A stretch of 6,984 nucleotides of DNA from Verrucomicrobiales bacterium. GTDB taxonomy: Bacteria > Verrucomicrobiota > Verrucomicrobiia > Verrucomicrobiales > V1-33. The DNA lies in contig JALRGB010000270.1 of NCBI GenBank assembly GCA_023253575.1, forward strand, positions 1 to 6,984, given 5' to 3'. The notes beneath the pieces were generated by a model. The model had not been told where the DNA came from and ran no database searches. It saw only the letters and a list, made by a program, of their open reading frames with translations. The translations under genes were made by a program, and so were the position numbers. Positions 1-6,658 of the stretch are shown here, piece after piece. Position 1 is the first letter of the stretch. Each line of letters starts with the position of its first letter.

Positions 1-59
1 AGGGTAAGTCCCATCACCCAGTGACGAATCGCGGAAAGCAAAGTGTGAGTCTTGAGCAT
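1..59 (-). CDS. Possible start of a further minus-strand gene (first 19 codons only)
   Basis: An ATG at 59 on the minus strand opens a frame MLKTHTLLSAIRHWVMGLT that runs off the left edge. The basic, then hydrophobic character would fit an N-terminal signal or membrane segment, and the direction agrees with all other genes. No Shine-Dalgarno sequence is visible, and an opposite-strand frame (3-107) is also open here, so a plus-strand gene tail is an alternative. No family can be named from so few residues. Confidence 0.28.
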   Translation of the reverse strand, partial: MLKTHTLLSAIRHWVMGLT

Positions 60-326
60 TATTTGAAGGGGTGGATTTTAAATGACGGTCTTGGGAGGCT
101 CCGGTGATTTTTTTCAGCCTATCAGAAAGAGTGAGGCTGCATCAAGCATTTCTGGGCGGGGCTTCGCCGTCAGTGGGAAGCAATCACGTCCGTTCGGATC
201 CGGCACTCGGATTCCCGTGACGTTCCAGACACGAGGGAGCCGTCGCGTTTCGGGCGTCCGGGTGGCTTCGACGGCGTGCCGGGTGGCGCTCACCGCGCGA
301 GTTCGGTGCGCGACTTTGTGACTGGC

Positions 327-350
327 CTCATCGTGGGGCCCTGCGATGAG
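327..350. repeat. 7-bp inverted repeat with GC-rich loop, second hairpin behind the operon
   Basis: CTCATCG (327-333) pairs with CGATGAG (344-350) around a 10-base loop containing the palindrome GGGCCC. It lies 14 bases beyond the stronger hairpin at 365-383. No T run follows on either strand, so a terminator role is uncertain; it may be part of a bidirectional or Rho-dependent end region. Confidence 0.4.
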
Positions 351-364
351 AACATGAAACGCGA

Positions 365-383
365 TCCGACCGGAGCGGTCGGA
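365..383 (-). terminator. Perfect 8-bp GC-rich hairpin downstream of the dsbD-like stop; candidate operon terminator
   Basis: TCCGACCG (365-372) and CGGTCGGA (376-383) form a perfect 8-bp stem with a 3-base loop, 64 bases past the dsbD-like stop codon in the direction of transcription. After the hairpin the minus strand reads TCGCGTTTCATGTTC, which has only a short T run, so it is not a textbook intrinsic terminator. It could pause polymerase or protect the mRNA 3' end. Confidence 0.45.
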
Positions 384-420
384 CTGTGCCGGGGCGACCG
401 AACCGGTGGGACTGTGCTGG
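376..420. repeat. Degenerate direct repeat, 17 bases, period 28
   Basis: CGGTCGGACTGTGCCGG (376-392) and CGGTGGGACTGTGCTGG (404-420) agree at 15 of 17 positions. The first copy overlaps the right arm of the 365-383 hairpin. Two copies only; no function is evident. Confidence 0.45.
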
Positions 421-447
421 CGAGGTGAAGAGGAGGATAGCGGATTG

Positions 448-2820
448 TTACTGAGCTTTTTCCAGTCCCTCAATGACGTGGCTTTGGGTGAGAAACCCTT
501 CTGGAAGCATGATGGGCGGCTGGGAGGCGTCGGCCGGATAGATGAAATTGACGGGGATGGCGAAGAGGCCATTGCGGAAGAGGAATTCCGAGATGACGGG
601 GTCTTCATTGGTCCAATCGGCTTTGAGGGCGACGGCCTTGGTTTTGGCGAAGGCGGCGGCGACGCGCTCTGATCCGGGAGATTTGAAGACGACTTTTTTG
701 TTTACCTGGCAGGTGGCGCACCATTCGGCGGTGAAGTCGACGAAGATAACACGTCCTTCTTGGCGCAGGGCGGCGACTCGTTCTGGGGACCATTTTTCCC
801 AAGTGATACCACCGGTGGTGGCGGCGGCGGCTTCGGCGGGAAGTTTGCCGCCAGTGCGCACGGCATGTTCCAATTGTTCACTGAGCTGGGTGATTTGGTC
901 ATTGAGCGGCCGTGATTCGGGCGTGCTGGCGACGGCGTCGCGCGCGGTCCAGACGGCGCTGGCGGTGAGTAGGATGGTGGCGGCTAGGCCGCCGCGCCGG
1001 GCGGTAGCCGAGCGGATGGGTGATGTCCAGCGACCGTACACCCAAGCGCCCAGCGCGAGAAGGAGCAGGGCAACGAGCATCAACGTCAGGCCGCCGCGAC
1101 CGGTCTGGGCACCGAAGGAATGGAGGAAATAGATGACGGTCGCGAGCATGGGAAAAGCCATGGCGACTTTAAACGTCTCCATCCAGGCGCCCGGGCGAGG
1201 CAGATGGTGAACCAGTTTGGGGAAGAGAGAGAGCAAGAGATAGGGCAGGGCGATACCAAGGCCGAAGAATGTAAACAAGATCAGTGCGAGCGCGGGCGGC
1301 TGACGCAGCGTGAATCCCATGGCCGCGCCCAGAAACGGTCCGCTGCACGGCGTGGCGACCAGAGTCGTCAACGCACCCGTAAAAAATGATCCGGCCAGCC
1401 CTTGCTTCTCCATCAATCCTCCACCCACCCCGACCAAGCCAGTTCCCCATTCAAAAATACCAGCGAGGTTCAGCGCGAGAAGGAAAAGCAGTCCGATGAT
1501 GAAAGCCATGAATCCGGGTGATTGCTGCTGAAATCCCCAGCCCAGTCGCGCTCCCGCCAGATTGAGGGCAATCAAAACCCCGGCCAGCGCCCACATCGTC
1601 ACCAACAGGCCGAGCGTGAAAACAAGTCCGTGCATCCGCACCTTGCTCGGGTCCTCACCCGATTGCTGCACAAATCCAAGTACCTTCAACCCGAGTACCG
1701 GAAAAACACACGGCATCGCATTCAAAATAAATCCACCAGCCACCGCCAGCACCAGCGCCCACAAAAAGGTCAGCTCCTTCTGCACGCCGCCGCTGAGATT
1801 GACAAACTTGGCGCCCGTCTGAGGAATGATTGCCTCCATGGCCGCCAGCGTGGCCGATGGCAGCACTGTTTTGCCGTCGGCTCCGGCGGCATCCGGCACG
1901 GCCGACTGGACGGTATCCGGTGTGACAGCGCCCGGTCCCGGCTCCGGTTCTGTCGTTGTGGCCGTTGTCGTTGTTGTGGCCGTGGCTCCGGCCGGGCTGA
2001 ACGGGACGGCTAGTGCCTTCAGCGAGCCGTCAGCCAGCCATCCCTTGGTGGCCCGAAGGAATCCGGAGGGCGGGCGCGTCGCGTCCGATCTCGTCACGCT
2101 GATCACCCATGCCCCGTCCTGTTTGACGATTTGAGGAGGTCCGGGTTCAACTACGTTGTCGCGTTCAAAGAAATAAATATCACCGGGATCAGAATTGGCT
2201 CCATTCCCGGGGGTGAGGGTGATGGTCGCCGTTTCTGCACTGAGGAGAGTGTCGATTTTCCACGCGTCGGATGTTGCTGGCTGCTGGGCTCGGATGGCGT
2301 CGAAGACGGCGCGGACAGCCGGCACTGGCTGGGGGTCAGCCGCGGCGGCGACTTTCAGCGAGACCGCGCTGGTGGCCCGTATGCAGTTTTCCTCGGTGCA
2401 TTCAAACCACGTGGCCTTGCCCTCGAGTGTGACACTGGACCCGACCGTAAATGTTGCCGGCGGCGTGATGACTGTTAATAAATGCGTGTCCCCATGATAA
2501 ACGTGGCTAGGGCCGGCTCCGTTGTCGTAGAGATCGGGAATGGGCCAGACAAACGGACCTGCCTGCCAGCCAGCGGGCAGTTTCCATTCGAGTTTGGTGG
2601 CTTGGCCGATGCCTGGGTTGATCCAATACGTGTGGACGCCGGGCGGGTGTTGCAGTCGGAGTGCGACGGTGAACGGTTGGCCGGGGGCGACGGAATTTGT
2701 TTCTGCGACCAAAGTGACTGGGACTTTGGAGGCGCCTCCGAATTGAGCCCAGGCGGGAGTGCCGCCAAGCAGGATGATGGCGACAAGAGCGGAGAGTGTG
2801 GAGACAAGGCGGTGGTCCAT
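448..2820 (-). CDS. dsbD: DsbD/ScsB-like protein-disulfide reductase with N-terminal DsbC-like domain, 8-TM core and C-terminal thioredoxin
   Basis: A 790-residue inner-membrane protein that should pass electrons from cytoplasmic thioredoxin to periplasmic thiol proteins. Signal peptide 1-25 (MDHRLVSTLSALVAIILLGG, cut after AWA) fixes the start at 2820; an in-frame TTG at 2892 is disfavoured. Periplasmic domain about 30-275, with a cysteine pair Cys141/Cys146 (CTEENC), resembles the 'disulfide bond corrector' N-terminal domain of ScsB-type proteins. A Thr/Ala/Pro-rich linker (about 278-300) follows. The membrane core has about eight segments (350-628), with the redox cysteines Cys371 in NAMPC and Cys492 in ATPC. 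The C-terminal thioredoxin-like domain (about 672-790) has the CATC site (701-704) and cis-proline Pro756 in AIPVNF. It is much longer than E. coli DsbD (565 residues), mainly through the N-terminal domain. All three expected redox centres are present, so it is likely functional. Likely clients are thiol enzymes or cytochrome maturation, not determinable here. Confidence 0.95.
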   Translation of the reverse strand: MDHRLVSTLSALVAIILLGGTPAWAQFGGASKVPVTLVAETNSVAPGQPFTVALRLQHPPGVHTYWINPGIGQATKLEWKLPAGWQAGPFVWPIPDLYDNGAGPSHVYHGDTHLLTVITPPATFTVGSSVTLEGKATWFECTEENCIRATSAVSLKVAAAADPQPVPAVRAVFDAIRAQQPATSDAWKIDTLLSAETATITLTPGNGANSDPGDIYFFERDNVVEPGPPQIVKQDGAWVISVTRSDATRPPSGFLRATKGWLADGSLKALAVPFSPAGATATTTTTATTTEPEPGPGAVTPDTVQSAVPDAAGADGKTVLPSATLAAMEAIIPQTGAKFVNLSGGVQKELTFLWALVLAVAGGFILNAMPCVFPVLGLKVLGFVQQSGEDPSKVRMHGLVFTLGLLVTMWALAGVLIALNLAGARLGWGFQQQSPGFMAFIIGLLFLLALNLAGIFEWGTGLVGVGGGLMEKQGLAGSFFTGALTTLVATPCSGPFLGAAMGFTLRQPPALALILFTFFGLGIALPYLLLSLFPKLVHHLPRPGAWMETFKVAMAFPMLATVIYFLHSFGAQTGRGGLTLMLVALLLLALGAWVYGRWTSPIRSATARRGGLAATILLTASAVWTARDAVASTPESRPLNDQITQLSEQLEHAVRTGGKLPAEAAAATTGGITWEKWSPERVAALRQEGRVIFVDFTAEWCATCQVNKKVVFKSPGSERVAAAFAKTKAVALKADWTNEDPVISEFLFRNGLFAIPVNFIYPADASQPPIMLPEGFLTQSHVIEGLEKAQ
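1952..1983 (-). repeat. Imperfect short repeat encoding a Thr/Ala linker within dsbD-like gene
   Basis: On the plus strand GTCGTTGTGGCCGT (1952-1965) is followed by GTCGTTGTTGTGGCCGT (1967-1983), the same unit with a 3-base insertion. On the coding strand it gives the ATTTTTATTT stretch of the linker between the periplasmic domain and the membrane core. In-frame slippage would only change linker length, so it is probably neutral. Confidence 0.6.
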
Positions 2821-2914
2821 GAATAGATGAAATGCTGAAATGAATCCGTGCGGTGCGTGCCGACGCGGTGGGGGGAAACTGGATAATGACAAAAACCAAC
2901 GGGCGGGAAAAAAT

Positions 2915-3937
2915 CTATCGTGGAAGCGAACCTGTCTCAGTCGGTTCGCTGACTGGATTGAAGATGATTTTCATGATGGGTTGGTGATCGTCACCGCTGT
3001 CCTTGAGCGTGACCTGACGCTGGTAGGATCCCACCGGGTATCCACCGATCTGATATTGAACGATCAATGGTTCGTAGGCGGCATACTGCTTGTCGGTGCA
3101 CGGTGGGGGAGGGGAGCTGAGGAATTTTTGGACCTCGGCCCGATCGGGGTCGATGGTCATGTTGGTGACGCCGCCGACGAACTGCCAGAATCCGACGCTG
3201 TCGAGAAATGTGGAGTTTTCCCGCAGCGTGCGGTTTGTTGTTTCGTAGTCGCTTTTCCCGAGGGCGGCCCAGACCGGGGCTTTGTCATAGATGGCGGGCA
3301 GCGGGTCCCCGTATTGATCGAGCACGGTGAGGGTGATGTCGTGGAGGCACATGGAGGCAAGACGAGCCTCGGGGTGAGAGACGGCGGCCTTGGGCACCGT
3401 TCGCATGTTAAGGGCGCGATTGACGAGTCCTGGCTGGGCCGGGCCCTCATAAAGCACATCTCCCTGCAGCTTGAGCAGGGTGGGTACGCATACTTTGACT
3501 GGTAGCGACTTGGTGGCTCTGACGGTGTCGCCCTCCTTCAAGGTGATGGTCAGGAGCACCTCGCTTTCGTCGAATGTCGGGCTGTGTCCTAGCACTTGGA
3601 GGTGGAGAATCTGGCCGTTGGGCGAATCCTCGGTTTTGACCAGTTCGGCGCTGGCGCTGGCCCGGTCCCGGCCAGTAATCTCGGCGGAGGTCGTGATCGT
3701 TTTGCTGCTGCGATTCTGAATGGTGACGGCCACTGGAGCTGCCAGCGATTGCCTTTCGGCGCGAGCATTGACCTCAAGGTGGCCGGTACGTACCTCGGTC
3801 ACATCAAGTCCAATGGCCAGATCAGGCTCCCGCAGCGGCGGTTCCTCGGCCCGGGATCCGGGGACGAAAAAACCCGCGGTCAGCAGGCACAGCGCGAACC
3901 AAGTCGATACGGAGCGGACGGGGTGGAAAGTAATCAT
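2915..3937 (-). CDS. Exported protein of unknown function, probably beta-sandwich rich
   Basis: A 340-residue protein I do not recognise. The ATG at 3937 starts a signal peptide (MITFHPVRSVSTWFALCLLT, cleavage probably after SRA near residue 30). A TTG at 3997 in the same frame would add 20 residues and overlaps the upstream TGA as TTGA; I prefer the ATG because it places the signal peptide at the N terminus. The mature chain has alternating hydrophobic residues typical of beta strands. Residues about 35-155 (VAVTIQNRSSKTITTSAEI, then LLTITLKEGDTV) look like one immunoglobulin-like domain, and about 195-225 (ITLTVLDQYGDPLPAIYDKA) recalls the 'D-x-x-G-x-P' strand of bacterial Ig-like domains. 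It carries three cysteines after the signal (150, 197, 280), the last behind a four-proline run. It precedes the DsbD-like gene, so it could be a redox client, but an odd cysteine count makes that only a guess. No enzyme motif seen. Confidence 0.86.
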   Translation of the reverse strand: MITFHPVRSVSTWFALCLLTAGFFVPGSRAEEPPLREPDLAIGLDVTEVRTGHLEVNARAERQSLAAPVAVTIQNRSSKTITTSAEITGRDRASASAELVKTEDSPNGQILHLQVLGHSPTFDESEVLLTITLKEGDTVRATKSLPVKVCVPTLLKLQGDVLYEGPAQPGLVNRALNMRTVPKAAVSHPEARLASMCLHDITLTVLDQYGDPLPAIYDKAPVWAALGKSDYETTNRTLRENSTFLDSVGFWQFVGGVTNMTIDPDRAEVQKFLSSPPPPCTDKQYAAYEPLIVQYQIGGYPVGSYQRQVTLKDSGDDHQPIMKIIFNPVSEPTETGSLPR

Positions 3938-3993
3938 CTCTTTGGCTGGCGAACTTGCCCCATCCTGCTGTCTAGTAAACACTCTGGTTTGAG

Positions 3994-4749
3994 TCAAAGG
4001 TCGGCCAGAGCGAGACGGGCTTTGGCCTTGGTTTCGGGGTCGTCTTTGTAGCGGACGGGCAGGGCGATGGCTTTTTCCAGCGCTTGTTGGGCTTGGTCTT
4101 TTTTACCTTCTTCGGCTAGGGCACGACCGAGTCCGAGCCAAGTCGCGGCGCGATGAGGGTTCAAGGCCAAGGCCCGCTGGAATGAAGCGATGGCTTCAAG
4201 GTTGGAGGCTGGCGGCAGCGCCCCGTAGATGACGCGGGCCACCCCGGCGAGTACCGGGTTCAGGCTGGCCAGCCCATAATGCCACGCCCCCATCACATAA
4301 TGAGCGATTTCATTGGTGGCATCGAGGGCGATGGCGCGGTCCGCATGGGTTTTGATTCGTTTGGAGGTCTCTATTTTCTCTTTACTCCCTTGATAAGGAG
4401 TGAGTAGTCCATAGCAGATAGCCATTGAGATGTGGGCGTTGGAGCTTTCCGGATCGGCGGTGACGGCTCGCTGGGCGTATTGAAATGCCTGTTCGGCCAG
4501 CGCTTTTTTCCGGGCTGTATCCGCGGTGTCCTGGATTGATTCTCCCAGTTGTTTGGAAATGCGGTGCAGGACGTCCGCTTGGTTTGGATCGAGTTGCTCC
4601 GCTTTGCGGTAGACAGCCAAGGCTTCGGCCGTGCGGCGCTGCTCATCCAGCCTATCACCCTGACGCAATAACAGGCTCAGATCAGCCCATGCTCGGCAGG
4701 GGAAGCCAAGGGCGATGATCACCACTAAGATAAAAACACTCTGGCGCAT
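3994..4749 (-). CDS. Exported TPR protein resembling the RMDN/FAM82 (regulator of microtubule dynamics) family
   Basis: A 251-residue protein. The ATG at 4749 is chosen because it begins a signal peptide (MRQSVFILVVIIALGF, cleavage probably after AWA near 22); the same frame is open further upstream to an alternative start at 4926, but that would bury the signal and overlap the hydrolase gene. The mature part is helical with TPR-like units: about 24-57 (GDRLDEQRRTAEALAVYRKA, LDPN), 83-118 (AFQYAQRAV, ADPESSNAH), 131-162 (HADRAIALD), 183-217 (EAIASFQRALALNP, GLGRALAE) and 218-250. Blocks GSKEKIETSKRIK, PPASNLEAIASF and the ending LPVRYKDDPETKAKA match my memory of eukaryotic RMDN1-3, not generic TPR consensus. 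TPRs normally bind proteins; the TPR domain of human RMDN3/PTPIP51 has been reported to bind phospholipids, making a lipid-binding role in this operon conceivable (inference). Gap from the hydrolase gene: 17 bases. Confidence 0.92.
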   Translation of the reverse strand: MRQSVFILVVIIALGFPCRAWADLSLLLRQGDRLDEQRRTAEALAVYRKAEQLDPNQADVLHRISKQLGESIQDTADTARKKALAEQAFQYAQRAVTADPESSNAHISMAICYGLLTPYQGSKEKIETSKRIKTHADRAIALDATNEIAHYVMGAWHYGLASLNPVLAGVARVIYGALPPASNLEAIASFQRALALNPHRAATWLGLGRALAEEGKKDQAQQALEKAIALPVRYKDDPETKAKARLALADL

Positions 4750-4766
4750 GAAGGGCGGAAAATTTG

Positions 4767-5627
4767 TTACAAGTGGGCGCGGAAGAAGGTCGCTACGCCG
4801 GCCATCTGGGCGGTCGTCAATGGGAAAGCATGATTCTGGCCGCTGACTACGACCAATTTCGTCTCGACCCCGAGTTGTTCGAGCCGGGTGGCGAGGGCCT
4901 GACTTTGAGACAGCGGGACCATCCAATCGTGTTCGCCATGGTACATCAGGGTGGGCGGCATGCGACGGGTGACGCGCCGGAGTGGGCTAGCCTGATGAAC
5001 GACGTCTCCGGCGCGAGCCTGGTCGGTGCCAAAGAACTCGATAAAAAGCTGGTTGGACGGGTTAAAATCTTTGTACTTGGCCCACAAAGAATCCATGTCC
5101 GTCGGGGCATAAAGCAAGCATAGCGCGCGGACTCGGCGGCGGCCCAACTCGCTCGCAAGCAGCGCCGCTATATGCCCGCCAGCAGATTCGCCCGCCAGAA
5201 ACATGCGGTCCGCATCGAGTCCGTATCGCCGGGCATTTTCCTTGAGCCATGAAAATCCCGCCTCCGCATCGTCCAGCGCCGCAGGCCATGGAGCCTCTCC
5301 AATCTTCCGATATTGGACCGTGGCCACCGCGAATCCTTGTTGGGTCAGGTCGCGTAGATGAAAATTAAACTCCTTGGTACCGTACTTCCAAAGACCGCCG
5401 TGAAACCACATCACCACTGGCACGGCCGCCGATGATTTCGGCACGTACAAATCGAGTTTCAGGTCGCCCTCGGGTCGCTGCACGTAGGTGAGGTTTCGCT
5501 GCACGATCTCGTTTTTCGGGCCTAGCCCGACAGCGTCTCGTCCTTGACGGACGAGGGAGCTGCATCCGGTCAGCATGATCAAACCGGAAAAGAGCACCCC
5601 CAGTCCCGGAATGCGGAGGCCTGACAT
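4767..5627 (-). CDS. Alpha/beta-hydrolase lipoprotein (esterase/lipase-like, BD-FAE / hydrolase-3 type)
   Basis: Predicted lipid-anchored serine hydrolase of 286 residues. The start at 5627 is chosen because its ATG overlaps the upstream TGA as TGATG and gives a clean lipoprotein signal: MSGLRIPG, a hydrophobic stretch, then the lipobox LTGC with the lipidated Cys at residue 22. An ATG at 5663 is possible but overlaps the neighbour by 37 bases. The catalytic set is complete: oxyanion-hole HGG (76-78), nucleophile elbow GESAGG with Ser148, acid Asp234 in HGEHD, and His266 in GQNHAF. The segment LDLYVP before HGG and the spacing fit the BD-FAE/Aes/kynurenine-formamidase-like group of carboxylesterases, which also includes isoprenylcysteine methylesterase. 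The substrate cannot be assigned. The mature enzyme should face the periplasm or sit in the outer membrane. The next gene begins 17 bases downstream. Confidence 0.93.
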   Translation of the reverse strand: MSGLRIPGLGVLFSGLIMLTGCSSLVRQGRDAVGLGPKNEIVQRNLTYVQRPEGDLKLDLYVPKSSAAVPVVMWFHGGLWKYGTKEFNFHLRDLTQQGFAVATVQYRKIGEAPWPAALDDAEAGFSWLKENARRYGLDADRMFLAGESAGGHIAALLASELGRRRVRALCLLYAPTDMDSLWAKYKDFNPSNQLFIEFFGTDQARAGDVVHQASPLRRVTRRMPPTLMYHGEHDWMVPLSQSQALATRLEQLGVETKLVVVSGQNHAFPLTTAQMAGVATFFRAHL

Positions 5628-6658
5628 CAGGGTTTTTGAAAACGATAATGTGAAACATGCCATTGATTGCCTCTATCGTACCCCCACAATTCTGCGCACG
5701 CCATGTAGAAAACTCTCCAGTAGACCCACCACTTGCGGGCTTGATCTGGGCCATATGTTTTTTCGAAAAGCGGCCAGATTTCCTCTTTGTTCGCGTCCAT
5801 GTTTTCCAGCCATGCTTCCGCGGTTCGCTGGTAATGCGTGCCGCTGACGCACCAGTGATTTTCAATGCGCAGGTCATCTTGGAAATACAGTAAAAGGTCG
5901 TCGCTGGGCATTTGTCCACCTGCGAAAAAATACCGCGTCATCCAGTCGTCCGGCCCTTTGTCTTCATAGTGATAGGCCAGTTCCCGGTGGGTGAAAATAT
6001 GCACAAAAAGCCGACCGCCTGGGACTAGCCAGCCAGCCACCTTGCGCAGCAACAGCTGGTAGTTTTTCATGTGCTCGAACATTTCCACGCTGACGACACG
6101 ATCGAACTGGCGGTCGATCGTGAAGACATTCATGTCCTGAGTGATGATTTCGAGATTGGTCAACCCGCGGGCGGCGGCCACGGTGTCGATGTGTTCCTTC
6201 TGGGTGCGCGAGTTGGAGACGGCGGTGATGCGGGCGCCGGGAAAGTGTTCGGCCATCCAGAGCGAGAGTGATCCCCAGCCGCAGCCGAGTTCGAGAATTT
6301 GCTGACCGTTGGCGAGGCCGGCTCGTTCGCAGGTGAGGGCGAGCATGCGTTCTTCGGCTTCATCGAGGGTGGTCACGCTGTTGTCCCACAGACCGCTGGA
6401 GTATTTCAGGCGCCGACCGAGGCACAGCTGGTAGAAGCGGGTGGGCACCTCGTAGTGTTGTTCATTGGCGGCCTGCGTTTGTTCGGCGATGCCGCGTTTT
6501 TTCAAGTCCGCGACGTACTCGAGTAGTGCAGCTCGTTGGGCTTCCACTCCGGGGTGTGATTTCTCGCGCAGGGTACTGGCCAGCAGCCGACGGATACCCA
6601 CCCGGATGAGCACGTCGGGCACGAGGTTGGTTTCGAGAAGATGGTCTGGATTGATCAT
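5627..6658 (-). CDS. SAM-dependent methyltransferase, cyclopropane-fatty-acid synthase superfamily, coclaurine N-methyltransferase-like
   Basis: Predicted soluble or membrane-peripheral class I methyltransferase of 343 residues. Residue numbers count from the ATG at 6658, chosen because it overlaps the upstream stop as ATGA; an in-frame ATG at 6679 would add 7 residues. Visible motifs are HYEVP (68-72), the SAM-binding loop ELGCGWGSL (from 123), AVSNSRTQKEHI (about 146-157), VSVEMFEHMKNY (from 189) and a C-terminal half with TRYFFAGGQMPS, LLLYFQDD, EKTYG and YWRVF. HYxxP, LGCGWG and the EMFEH block are shared across cyclopropane/mycolic-acid synthases. The C-terminal string of motifs is what I recall from plant coclaurine N-methyltransferase and its bacterial relatives rather than from classical Cfa. 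The reaction is methyl transfer from SAM; the acceptor (unsaturated acyl chain, amine or other) is unknown. Pairing with a DUF1295 gene suggests lipid modification, by inference. The stop overlaps the next start as TGATG. Confidence 0.94.
   Translation of the reverse strand: MINPDHLLETNLVPDVLIRVGIRRLLASTLREKSHPGVEAQRAALLEYVADLKKRGIAEQTQAANEQHYEVPTRFYQLCLGRRLKYSSGLWDNSVTTLDEAEERMLALTCERAGLANGQQILELGCGWGSLSLWMAEHFPGARITAVSNSRTQKEHIDTVAAARGLTNLEIITQDMNVFTIDRQFDRVVSVEMFEHMKNYQLLLRKVAGWLVPGGRLFVHIFTHRELAYHYEDKGPDDWMTRYFFAGGQMPSDDLLLYFQDDLRIENHWCVSGTHYQRTAEAWLENMDANKEEIWPLFEKTYGPDQARKWWVYWRVFYMACAELWGYDRGNQWHVSHYRFQKP

Larger units (their letters stand above)
60..447. other. Non-coding stretch after the operon
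   Basis: About 390 bases with no convincing gene on either strand. It holds the two hairpins (365-383, 327-350), the short direct repeat (376-420), a 6-bp inverted repeat (CAGCCT 115-120 / AGGCTG 134-139) flanked by seven Ts on its left, and an AT-rich patch near 75-82. On the minus strand that patch reads TTTAAAAT and could be a -10-like element for a gene starting at 59, but no -35 match lies at the expected distance. Open frames crossing the region give no recognisable protein. Confidence 0.6.

Noticed and set aside
115..139. Inverted repeat CAGCCT/AGGCTG next to a run of seven Ts, considered as a terminator
   Set aside because: Read on the minus strand the hairpin is followed by As, and on the plus strand the Ts come before the hairpin, so neither direction gives a stem followed by a T run.
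82..321. 79-codon plus-strand open frame in the intergenic region
   Set aside because: Arg/Ser-rich, no family signature, no ribosome binding site, and it overlaps the opposite-strand frame above; no evidence of coding.
114..608. 164-codon minus-strand open frame crossing the end of the dsbD-like gene
   Set aside because: About a third lies in another frame of the thioredoxin domain; the rest is Arg/Pro/Ser-rich with no recognisable family, typical of GC-rich shadow frames.
1522..2013. 163-codon plus-strand open frame opposite the DsbD-like membrane core
   Set aside because: Arg/His/Gln-rich antisense translation of the cysteine-motif membrane region, which is certain coding on the other strand.
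2821..2914. Internal promoter in the 94-base gap before the dsbD-like gene
   Set aside because: A loose TTGGTT and an AT-richer patch occur on the minus strand, but no acceptable pair of -35 and -10 elements at normal spacing could be found.
2840..3505. 221-codon plus-strand open frame opposite the unknown exported protein
   Set aside because: It is antisense to a gene with a clear signal peptide and operon context, and its translation shows only Gly/Val/Asp-rich antisense character.
5365..5919. 184-codon minus-strand open frame spanning the methyltransferase/hydrolase junction
   Set aside because: It overlaps two strongly supported genes in another frame and has no family resemblance.
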